From assembly GCA_964581455.1 (NCBI GenBank), contig CAZOOT010000181.1, positions 1-5,000 on the forward strand: a DNA stretch of 5,000 nt, given 5' to 3'. The notes under the pieces are model-generated. The model ran no database searches. It was not told the DNA's origin and worked only from the letters and a program-made list of their open reading frames with translations. Each line of letters starts with the position of its first letter. Position 1 is the first letter of the stretch. Of the stretch, positions 1-4,774 are shown piece after piece. A program made the translations under genes and the position numbers. This DNA comes from VBAS01 sp964581455. Lineage in GTDB: Bacteria > Bacteroidota > Bacteroidia > Chitinophagales > Chitinophagaceae.

Positions 1-2337
1 GTTTATTTCGCCGGATTTTATATAATGTGCAAGATGCCCTTCAATAGTTTGTATAGTTAACTTTCTTTCTTTTGCAATTTCTTCAAACATTTTCCCTTCT
101 TTATAAAGCCTGAATGATTCAGCCTTTGTATCTTTTTTTGGGTTTTTTTCTCCAGGCTCTTTTCTTTCTCGTTTTGGCGCTTTTTCATGAATCAAAGATG
201 AAAGATGGTTTGCTGAGCTGTATTCAATTATAATATCTAAAAACTGCTGACCATATTGCTTAATTTTTGCATCACCAAAACCGCTTATCCTTCTCAACTC
301 TGTTAAGGTTTGAGGTAAATACCTGGCCATCTCGTTCAGTGTAACAGATCCTGCAACTATATAAATTGGCAGATCCCTTTTTGAACAAATACTATCCCTC
401 AACTCTCTTAACTGCTGATACAATAAAGGATTAGGGCTTTCAACCTTTTGTTTAGTGGAGCCGGCATAGGCATTCACATTAAAAAATGGTAAAACGAATT
501 TTTTCTTTCGTTGATGGTAAGATTCTATATCAAAATTTTCTTCAAGTCCGGATAACATAAATCCTTTTTTGGTAAATGCAGAAAACAGCTCTCTGATATT
601 CTCGTTGAACTCTTTAGCATGAATCCGGCTATCAGTTATAGCAGGGGACTTATGAAGAAGTTCTATAATTTTATTTTGTTCATCCAAAAAGTAAAGTGCT
701 CCGGCTTTTATTCTTTTTTGTAATTGGTCATTTGATTGAGCCGGGTCTTCCTGTTGAAACAAATTATTTAATTGTATTTGAAATTTCTCAGAAGTCGTTT
801 GCAGCAGATTGGTTTTAATAAATAATTCATGTGCCCAGTTAAAAGATTCATTATTAAACGAAGCTTTATGTTCTTCTAAAAACGACTGAAGTTCTTTTAG
901 CGTTTCAATTTCTCCGCTATAATCAAATAATGAAAGCAGGATATTAAGTTGATAATTTTTTCTTGATCGCTTTAATACATCTTCAAGTAAAAATGACGAG
1001 GATTTGTTTTGCGAAAACTGCACAATTCTGGGATCGGTAAACAGTCCATTGGATTTTATCTTGCTTTTAAGAACAATTCCATTCAATGTAGTGCAACGGC
1101 TTAAAGCGACATAAACCTGGCCTGGCGCAAAAGCATTTCCCGCATCAATAATAGCTTTTTCAAAAGTGAGTCCCTGGCTTTTGTGAATGGTAATAGCCCA
1201 GGCCAAACGCAAAGGGTATTGTTCAAATGAACCCAATACCTCTTCTTCCATCTGCCTTGTATTTTTATTTATGGAATACCTGATATTTTCCCACTTCTCT
1301 TTTTTTACTTCAATGATATCCGGCTCATCATTATACTGAACGACTATTTTTTCTTTATCCAACTCAACCACAACAGCAGTTTTTCCATTAAAATATCTTT
1401 TAAATTTCTCCGGATCGTTTTTAATAAACATAACCTGTGCTCCGGGTTTCAATTGCAGATACTGATCGGCAGGGTAAGCGTTTTCCGGGAAATCATCTTT
1501 GATATCTGCTTCATAAGCGAAAAGTGTATTATCAAGATTATTTAATTCAAAGGAATTAATTTCTCTTGCTTTTTCATTATGTGTCGTAAGGATAATAAAT
1601 CCATCCTGTTTGGTTCTGCGAAATACAGGTTGGTAAAGGCTTTCCAGTAATTCAGCCCCGCTTTCATCCAATTCATTGTTTCTTACCTGGTTCAGAAGAT
1701 TAATAAATTTCTCTTCACTTTGCCGGTAAATTTTGTTGAACTCTATATATACAGGCTGATCGTCTCTTAAAACATGCGAATCAAAAAAATAAAGACTATT
1801 ATAATAATCCTTAAGCAAAATCCAATCCTGGTCTTTAATAACCGGGGGCAATTGAAACATATCACCAATAAATAAAACCTGAACGCCGCCAAATTTTTCC
1901 TGGTATTTACGCCGTGTATGACGTAATACTGTGTCAACTGCATCCAACATATCTGAGCGAACCATACTTATCTCATCTATGATCAGCAGTTCCAGTTCCT
2001 GCAATACTTTTTTCTTTTCATTTGTCATTCGCAACCTGCTTATCAGGCTGCCCGGGTTTGTTGTCTGTTCCACATTTTCTCTGAAACCTGCTGTTTCCGG
2101 AATAAATGGAGACATGGGTAATTGGAAAAAGGAATGCATGGTAACCCCGCCAGCATTAATAGCTGCCACTCCGGTTGGTGCCACTACCGCCATTTGTTTA
2201 TGACAATTTTCCCGTATATATTTTAGAAAAGTTGTTTTGCCTGTTCCCGCCTTACCTGTAAGAAAAATATTTTTTTCACTTTGGTTAACCAATTCAGCAG
2301 CAAGACGAAACATCTCATTTGAAGTATCATAATTCAT
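1..2337 (-). CDS. PIF1/RecD2-like SF1B DNA helicase with C-terminal HRDC and helix-turn-helix domains (partial, C-terminus beyond window)
   Basis: This is probably an ATP-driven DNA helicase of superfamily 1B, acting on replication or repair intermediates in the cytoplasm. An uninterrupted reading frame gives 779 residues from the ATG at 2337 and leaves the window still open. Visible motifs are Walker A GKAGTGKTTF (28-37), motif Ia APTGVAAINAGG (53-64), Walker B LLIIDEISMV (117-126), motif III FIGDMFQLPPV (156-166), motif V TIHKSQGLTF (about 383-392) and motif VI YVALSR (409-414). An HRDC-like domain spans about 634-706 (LRELRDSICSKRDLP, then LRRISGFGDAKI). A lysine-rich linker follows, then the start of a helix-turn-helix resembling the RecQ tail domain (736-779, ESFRLYKEGKMFEEIAKE). 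The start is supported because the helicase fold begins at once (EMFRLAAELVNQSEKNIFLTGKAGTGKT). The gene lies downstream of ssb on the same strand but a terminator separates them. A weak -7 element (TAGTTTAG, 2355-2348) may give it its own promoter. Helicase class is certain; the biological pathway is not. Confidence 0.93.
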   Translation of the reverse strand, partial: MNYDTSNEMFRLAAELVNQSEKNIFLTGKAGTGKTTFLKYIRENCHKQMAVVAPTGVAAINAGGVTMHSFFQLPMSPFIPETAGFRENVEQTTNPGSLISRLRMTNEKKKVLQELELLIIDEISMVRSDMLDAVDTVLRHTRRKYQEKFGGVQVLFIGDMFQLPPVIKDQDWILLKDYYNSLYFFDSHVLRDDQPVYIEFNKIYRQSEEKFINLLNQVRNNELDESGAELLESLYQPVFRRTKQDGFIILTTHNEKAREINSFELNNLDNTLFAYEADIKDDFPENAYPADQYLQLKPGAQVMFIKNDPEKFKRYFNGKTAVVVELDKEKIVVQYNDEPDIIEVKKEKWENIRYSINKNTRQMEEEVLGSFEQYPLRLAWAITIHKSQGLTFEKAIIDAGNAFAPGQVYVALSRCTTLNGIVLKSKIKSNGLFTDPRIVQFSQNKSSSFLLEDVLKRSRKNYQLNILLSLFDYSGEIETLKELQSFLEEHKASFNNESFNWAHELFIKTNLLQTTSEKFQIQLNNLFQQEDPAQSNDQLQKRIKAGALYFLDEQNKIIELLHKSPAITDSRIHAKEFNENIRELFSAFTKKGFMLSGLEENFDIESYHQRKKKFVLPFFNVNAYAGSTKQKVESPNPLLYQQLRELRDSICSKRDLPIYIVAGSVTLNEMARYLPQTLTELRRISGFGDAKIKQYGQQFLDIIIEYSSANHLSSLIHEKAPKRERKEPGEKNPKKDTKAESFRLYKEGKMFEEIAKERKLTIQTIEGHLAHYIKSGEIN

Positions 2338-2381
2338 AAAGTAAGTGCTAAACTACTAAAGCCTTTTCATGAAAAAATAAA

Positions 2382-2440
2382 TGCCACAGATTATACATAA
2401 ACACAGGATATTTTGTGTTAGTCAGGTATAATCTGTGGCA
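2382..2440 (-). terminator. Terminator hairpin of ssb, built from a 15-bp perfect inverted repeat
   Basis: TGCCACAGATTATAC (2382-2396) is the exact reverse complement of 2426-2440. A nested inner pair, AACACA (2400-2405) with TGTGTT (2414-2419), extends the structure. On the minus strand the hairpin begins 10 nt after the ssb stop codon and is followed by the T-rich run TTTATTTTTTC (2381-2371), so it fits an intrinsic terminator for ssb that insulates the helicase gene. The arms resemble the CCACAGATTA-type intergenic palindromes I recall from several bacterial genomes, so it may also be one copy of a dispersed repeat. Confidence 0.75.
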
Positions 2441-2450
2441 GATTGAAATT

Positions 2451-2798
2451 TTAGCTTTCTGCTGATTTTGTTCCCAGCATCAGCAATTCATTCACCTGTA
2501 TTTCAGTGATGAATTTTTTATTGCCGTCTTTATCATTGTAGCTGCGGTTGATAAGTTTGCCTTCAATGGCCACTTCTTTTCCTTTGGTCAGGAATTTTTC
2601 AACAATCTCGGCTACTTTGCCCCAGGCCACCAGGTTGTGCCATTGTGTTTCCCTTACTTTCTCGCCTTTGGCATTGCGATAATCTTCGTTGGTGGCTACG
2701 CTGAAACGAGCCATCTTTTTTCCGCTTTCTAATGTTTTTACTTCAGGTGCATTACCGAGGTTTCCGATTAATTGCACTTTGTTTTTTAATGCGTACAT
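2451..2798 (-). CDS. ssb: Single-stranded DNA-binding protein, short form
   Basis: This protein binds and protects single-stranded DNA during replication, recombination and repair, normally as an oligomer. The 115 residues are essentially one OB-fold (about 3-109), with the typical start MYALKNKVQLIGNLG, then PEVKTLESGKKMARFSVAT, the TQWHNLVAWGK core (51-61), and the strand FLTKGKEVAIEGKL (69-82) followed by INRSYNDKDGNKKF. This matches bacterial SSB across its length. The protein ends in GTKSAES and lacks both the flexible tail and the acidic D/E-rich tip ending in a hydrophobic residue by which standard SSBs recruit partner proteins. It may therefore be a second, specialised SSB; the main one could be elsewhere. 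A GGAGG sits 15 nt before the ATG, too far to be a standard ribosome binding site, so the start rests on family alignment. A possible -7 element, CATCTTTG, lies at 2904-2897. The gene is monocistronic, with its own terminator downstream. Confidence 0.95.
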   Translation of the reverse strand: MYALKNKVQLIGNLGNAPEVKTLESGKKMARFSVATNEDYRNAKGEKVRETQWHNLVAWGKVAEIVEKFLTKGKEVAIEGKLINRSYNDKDGNKKFITEIQVNELLMLGTKSAES

Positions 2799-2912
2799 GT
2801 TTTAAGTTTTGTGCCTCCGATCCGTAATGGTGTTGCGGAAGCGATTTAAAAATTTATTTATTTCATTCAACCGGCGACGTCAGCCGACTGACAACACAAA
2901 GATGATAGCGGC

Positions 2913-2933
2913 AAAAACCCAGAGTCGGTTTTT
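2913..2933. repeat. Short inverted repeat in the divergent ssb / zinc-protein intergenic region
   Basis: AAAAACC (2913-2919) pairs perfectly with GGTTTTT (2927-2933) around a 7-nt loop, with two more possible pairs beyond one mismatch. It lies between two divergent genes, so termination is not its obvious role; it could be an operator or chance. The rest of the 2799-3016 gap holds only a small GTCAG/CTGAC inverted repeat (2879-2892) and weak promoter-like sequences. Confidence 0.3.
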
Positions 2934-2968
2934 ACCCGTTTCTTCCCGAAACTAAACGTGTAAAATCG

Positions 2969-2998
2969 TTTGCACACGGATATTTATCTTTATCTTAA
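2969..2998 (+). promoter_or_regulatory. Possible promoter of the zinc-ribbon gene
   Basis: TTTG at 2969-2972 could be the -33 element of a Bacteroidota-type promoter. TATCTTAA at 2991-2998 sits 18 nt further on and matches TAnnTTTG in four of six fixed positions. An overlapping TATCTTTA (2985-2992) matches better but is spaced worse. Either would leave a short A/T-rich leader before the ATG at 3017. The evidence is motif resemblance only. Confidence 0.3.
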
Positions 2999-3016
2999 TG
3001 CCCTGAAACCTTTACT

Positions 3017-3394
3017 ATGCCTGTATCTGAAGCCAAAACATGTCTTTCCTGCAACAAAGTTTTGAAGGGAAGAATTGACAAAAAATTTTGCGATGATTAC
3101 TGTCGAAACAATTTTAATAACCAACAAAAGGCCAAAGGAAACTACAGCAGTTATGTAAGAAATATCAACAATACGTTGTTGAAAAACAGGAAAATTTTAG
3201 AAAGTATTTTACCGGAAGGAGAAGAAACGGCCAAGGCAAATAAAGACAAACTGCAGCGGCTGGGATTTCATTTTAAATACATCACACATACCTATACTAC
3301 CAAATCGGGCAAAACTTATTTTTATAATTATGATTATGGTTACTTGCCGCTGGAGAATGATTGGTATTTGATAGTAAGAAAAAAAGAAGAATAA
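3017..3394 (+). CDS. Conserved small zinc-ribbon-like protein of Bacteroidota, function unknown
   Basis: The protein has 125 residues and no assigned function that I know of. Its N-terminus carries four cysteines arranged CLSC (9-12) and CDDYC (25-29), that is CX2C-X12-CX3C. This is a likely zinc site, followed by the basic, asparagine-rich stretch RNNFNNQQKAKGN (30-42). The middle (43-85) is probably helical (YVRNINNTLLKNRKILESILP). The C-terminal third, from about 86, reads FHFKYITHTYTTKSGKTYFYNYDYGYLPLENDWYLIV, which looks like beta strands rich in aromatic residues. I recall near-identical architecture in many Bacteroidota hypothetical proteins, so it is a real gene and not an ORF artefact. 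There is no signal peptide or membrane segment. It stands alone, divergent from ssb. Its stop codon (3392-3394) runs into the A-tract of the terminator hairpin belonging to the opposite strand, so this 3' end marks the edge of the accessory islet. A nucleic-acid-binding role is a guess from the zinc ribbon. Confidence 0.85.
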   Translation: MPVSEAKTCLSCNKVLKGRIDKKFCDDYCRNNFNNQQKAKGNYSSYVRNINNTLLKNRKILESILPEGEETAKANKDKLQRLGFHFKYITHTYTTKSGKTYFYNYDYGYLPLENDWYLIVRKKEE

Positions 3395-3422
3395 AAAACC
3401 CCAACATTGCTGTCGAGGTTTT
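3393..3422 (-). terminator. Terminator hairpin, copy A (after the fic operon and tRNA-Phe fragment)
   Basis: On the minus strand AAAACCTCGAC (3422-3412) pairs with GTTGGGGTTTT (3405-3395) around a 6-nt loop: eleven pairs including two G-U wobbles, running into six T residues. Read on the plus strand the wobbles become C-A and A-C mismatches, so the hairpin is tuned to minus-strand transcripts. It is identical to the terminator behind the intact tRNA-Phe and would end transcripts coming from the HTH/Fic operon. Confidence 0.7.
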
Positions 3423-3426
3423 AAGG

Positions 3427-3497
3427 CTGTGCTGTGGGCCCCGATTGCATCGGGGTGGCACAAGGATTTTCAGTCCTTTGCTCTACCAACTGAGCTA
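3427..3497 (-). pseudogene. Defective tRNA-Phe copy (fragment A)
   Basis: From tRNA position 8 through the variable loop (3497-3459) this is identical to the intact tRNA-Phe, including the D-arm and the anticodon arm with GAA. It cannot make a standard tRNA. The 5' acceptor strand is replaced by A/T-rich sequence (TTAAT before TAGCTC). The T-arm has become the palindrome CCCCGATTGCATCGGGG on the plus strand (3439-3455), and the 3' acceptor side (CCCACAGC) has no partner. The tRNA's terminator hairpin follows. It begins 5 nt after the fic stop codon, so it would sit in the 3' untranslated part of the operon mRNA. It most likely arose by duplication of tRNA-Phe during insertion of the neighbouring islet. 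Confidence 0.85.
3459..3497 (-). repeat. 39-nt perfect direct repeat, left copy (candidate attachment-site remnant)
   Basis: These 39 bases are identical and in the same orientation at 4802-4840 inside the intact tRNA-Phe. They cover the D-arm, anticodon arm and variable loop. The two copies bracket the HTH/Fic pair with a period of 1343 bp, as attachment-site duplications do around tRNA-integrated elements. Alternatively this is simply a partial tRNA duplication. Confidence 0.7.
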
Positions 3498-3502
3498 ATT
3501 AA

Positions 3503-4099
3503 CTAAGACCTCGCAAACTTTATCAACTCTGCAAAATTTCCTCCATCTGCTTTTTTTATTGCCTTCAAATATGCACTTCTTATTTTGTCATGTTTGTAGA
3601 GGCTGGCGGCTCCCCAACTAAAAGCCGGCTGTTTAAAAATGTTTTCAGCAATAACATCTGCCATCAAACGGCTATGTCTGCCATTACCATTCACAAAACA
3701 ATGAATACTTACAATTCGATGTTTAAATCTAACCGCTGTCTCATCATCATTAAAAATCTTATGTGCAATCCAATATTTACAATCATCCAATAAAGCCCTT
3801 AGCTCGATCGGGATTTGCAGCTTATCGACACCCAGATTTTTATTTGTTTTTCTAAATTCTCCAGCCCAACGCCATACATCACTATACATTCTTCGATGTA
3901 GCTCTTTCACAAAGGCTTCATTTAAAATATTATCAGGTTTAAATTTTTTTTTCATTGTCCATAAAACAGCCTTTTCAATATTCAATTGTTCAAATTCATC
4001 AAGTTCACCACGAGTAGTTACAGTCTTAACCAACAGCCCCTCTTTTTCATCTTCATCTAATGGGGTTTGCCCATCTGTATAATCAAGATTTAATCCCAT
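3503..4099 (-). CDS. Fic-domain protein, 'mobile mystery protein B' family (putative toxin of an HTH/Fic pair)
   Basis: Fic enzymes usually transfer AMP or another phosphate-containing group from a nucleotide to a hydroxyl side chain of a target protein. In toxin-antitoxin-like pairs the target is often a core enzyme of the host. The 198-residue protein has the family's N-terminal GQTPLDEDEKEGL (10-22) and TTRGELDEFEQLNI (28-41), the LHRRMYSDVWRWAGEFRKT stretch (67-85), and the core Fic motif HCFVNGNGRHSR (133-144). The last gives catalytic H133, the phosphate-binding GNGR loop and R144. The usual D/E of HxFx(D/E)GNGR is N137. The end, ADGGNFAELIKFARS, is also family-like. Length and order downstream of the HTH gene match the mobile mystery A/B pairs described near mobilisation genes and on plasmids. 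Its ATG overlaps the upstream gene by 10 bp (ATGGGATTAA), implying translational coupling. The molecular target is unknown. Fic assignment is firm; the toxin role is inference. Confidence 0.92.
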   Translation of the reverse strand: MGLNLDYTDGQTPLDEDEKEGLLVKTVTTRGELDEFEQLNIEKAVLWTMKKKFKPDNILNEAFVKELHRRMYSDVWRWAGEFRKTNKNLGVDKLQIPIELRALLDDCKYWIAHKIFNDDETAVRFKHRIVSIHCFVNGNGRHSRLMADVIAENIFKQPAFSWGAASLYKHDKIRSAYLKAIKKADGGNFAELIKFARS

Positions 4100-4548
4100 A
4101 AAATTTTTAATGATTTTCTTTTCAGTTCTTCAGCTCTTTCATCAATTGCCTTGTTCAAACGATTTTCATTATTACCCTGGTCTTCAATTACCATGCTGTT
4201 TGATGTACGCATAACAATTTTTTTTGCCAGCTCCTTTGCTTTTTTATCAATCATTGCTTCCAATGAACCATCTACGGGTACAAAGCCATATACCAATTGC
4301 ATATCCAATACTCTTGCCGTTTCACGAAGTGTATTGATAGTAATGTTGCCATCTCTTTCTCTTGTTTCTATTTCCTGTGCACTTTGTTTCGTGATATTTA
4401 ACCTTTTCCCCATTTGGGACAAAGACATTCCAATTGCTGATCGAATAGCTTTAATCCAACCAGTTGAGGGAACCCGGTTATCCTTTAAAGCAGCAAACTC
4501 GATCAACCTAGCGTCTAATTGCTGTAATTGTAATTTCTTGTTTGACAT
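4090..4548 (-). CDS. HTH transcriptional regulator, 'mobile mystery protein A' family (putative antitoxin and operon repressor)
   Basis: The 152-residue protein has an Xre/Cro-type helix-turn-helix at about 30-84. The core is MSLSQMGKRLNITKQSAQEI (41-60), followed by ETRERDGNITINTLRETARVLDMQLVYGFVP, which matches the mobile mystery protein A family as I recall it (GWIKAIR at 30-36, then LxYxxVP). The C-terminal half (95-152) is charged and helical. It holds SMVIEDQ (118-124) and ends in LWD, both features that I also recall in family members. It is encoded directly upstream of, and overlaps, the Fic gene, the order reported for the family. Three 21-nt operator-like repeats end 1 nt before its ATG, which fits autorepression. 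By analogy with other Fic modules it may also neutralise the partner; this has not been shown for the family to my knowledge. No normal Shine-Dalgarno site is seen before the ATG. Confidence 0.9.
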   Translation of the reverse strand: MSNKKLQLQQLDARLIEFAALKDNRVPSTGWIKAIRSAIGMSLSQMGKRLNITKQSAQEIETRERDGNITINTLRETARVLDMQLVYGFVPVDGSLEAMIDKKAKELAKKIVMRTSNSMVIEDQGNNENRLNKAIDERAEELKRKSLKILWD

Positions 4549-4549
4549 T

Positions 4550-4636
4550 AAGTAAGTTTATAACCTGACAATTAAAATACTAAAGTAAGGTTATTGCCTG
4601 ACAAATAAAAGAAAAAAGTCAGGAATTAGCCTGACA
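4550..4636 (-). promoter_or_regulatory. Operator array: three 21-nt repeats at exact 33-bp spacing before the HTH/Fic operon
   Basis: On the plus strand the copies lie at 4550-4570, 4583-4603 and 4616-4636, all in the same orientation. All begin AAGT, then have AG at positions 6-7 and CCTGACA at positions 15-21; 14 of 21 positions are identical in all three. Each is also a near palindrome: copy 4616-4636 contains GTCAGG-6 nt-CCTGAC with perfect arms, the middle copy has one mismatch, and the start-proximal copy two. The 33-bp period is about three helical turns, so proteins bound to all three would face nearly the same side. The likely ligand is the HTH protein encoded directly downstream. 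Confidence 0.75.
4575..4605 (-). promoter_or_regulatory. Possible promoter of the HTH/Fic operon
   Basis: On the minus strand TTTG (4605-4602) is followed after 19 nt by TAGTATTT (4582-4575), a moderate match to the Bacteroidota -33 TTTG / -7 TAnnTTTG pattern. Transcription would begin about 20 nt before the HTH start codon. The middle operator copy (4583-4603) would fill the spacer and the start-proximal copy (4550-4570) would cover the transcription start, an arrangement that suits repression. This is inferred from motifs only. Confidence 0.4.
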
Positions 4637-4648
4637 TTTTTTCCAAAC

Positions 4649-4678
4649 AAAAAATCCCAACATTGCAGTCGAGGTTTT
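4649..4678 (-). terminator. Terminator hairpin, copy B (slightly decayed)
   Basis: This is the same hairpin as behind the intact tRNA-Phe, here with one C-A mismatch in the minus-strand stem (a C to T change at plus-strand 4655) and a changed loop base at 4667. A T-run follows on the minus strand. It lies between the tRNA-Phe transcription unit and the HTH/Fic promoter and would catch read-through from the tRNA. Confidence 0.55.
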
Positions 4679-4680
4679 AA

Positions 4681-4727
4681 AGCTGTGGTGTGGGCCCCGA
4701 TTGCATCGGGGCGGCACAAGGATTTTC
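4681..4727 (-). pseudogene. tRNA-Phe 3'-half fragment (fragment B)
   Basis: This is the 3' part of a tRNA-Phe from the anticodon loop onward (plus-strand CACAAGGATTTTC at 4715-4727, matching the intact gene) to the 3' end and on into a terminator copy. The D-arm and 5' half are absent; the sequence breaks off into CCATAAAAAC. Its T-arm is the same palindrome, CCCCGATTGCATCGGGG (4694-4710), found in fragment A, not the T-arm of the intact gene, whereas its 3' acceptor side (GCTGTGGTGTGGG) matches the intact gene. It is therefore a relative of fragment A, lying in tandem with the real tRNA. It cannot fold as a tRNA. Confidence 0.8.
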
Positions 4728-4737
4728 CCATAAAAAC

Positions 4738-4767
4738 AAAAAACCCCAACATTGCTGTCGAGGTTTT
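4738..4767 (-). terminator. Intrinsic terminator of tRNA-Phe (copy C)
   Basis: Minus-strand AAAACCTCGAC (4767-4757) pairs with GTTGGGGTTTT (4750-4740) as eleven pairs with two G-U wobbles around a 6-nt loop, continuing into six T residues. It starts 7 nt after the tRNA discriminator base. The G-U pairs exist only in minus-strand RNA, which fixes its direction. Confidence 0.8.
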
Positions 4768-4774
4768 AAAGCTG

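Noticed and set aside
1931..2203. Plus-strand 90-residue open frame
   Set aside because: It is wholly antisense to the helicase motifs Ia to II region; the serine-rich, low-complexity translation has no family features.
2804..2820. GGAGG as Shine-Dalgarno site for ssb
   Set aside because: It lies 15 nt from the ATG, beyond useful spacing, and this lineage generally does not rely on such sites.
3209..3463. Minus-strand 84-residue open frame
   Set aside because: It starts inside the tRNA-Phe fragment, crosses the terminator hairpin and runs antisense to the zinc-ribbon gene; the PDAIGAH-type peptide is just the translated palindrome repeat.
3590..3793. Plus-strand 67-residue open frame
   Set aside because: It is antisense to the Fic active-site region, which is clearly the coding strand.
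4151..4555. Plus-strand 134-residue open frame
   Set aside because: It is antisense to the HTH gene over nearly its whole length; its apparent hydrophobic segments come from the complement of charged helices.
3393..4767. CRISPR array or retron-like repeat system
   Set aside because: The repeats are only three, unevenly spaced tRNA/terminator copies with genes between them, and the 33-bp-period repeats number only three, with spacers of just 12 nt, directly at a promoter.
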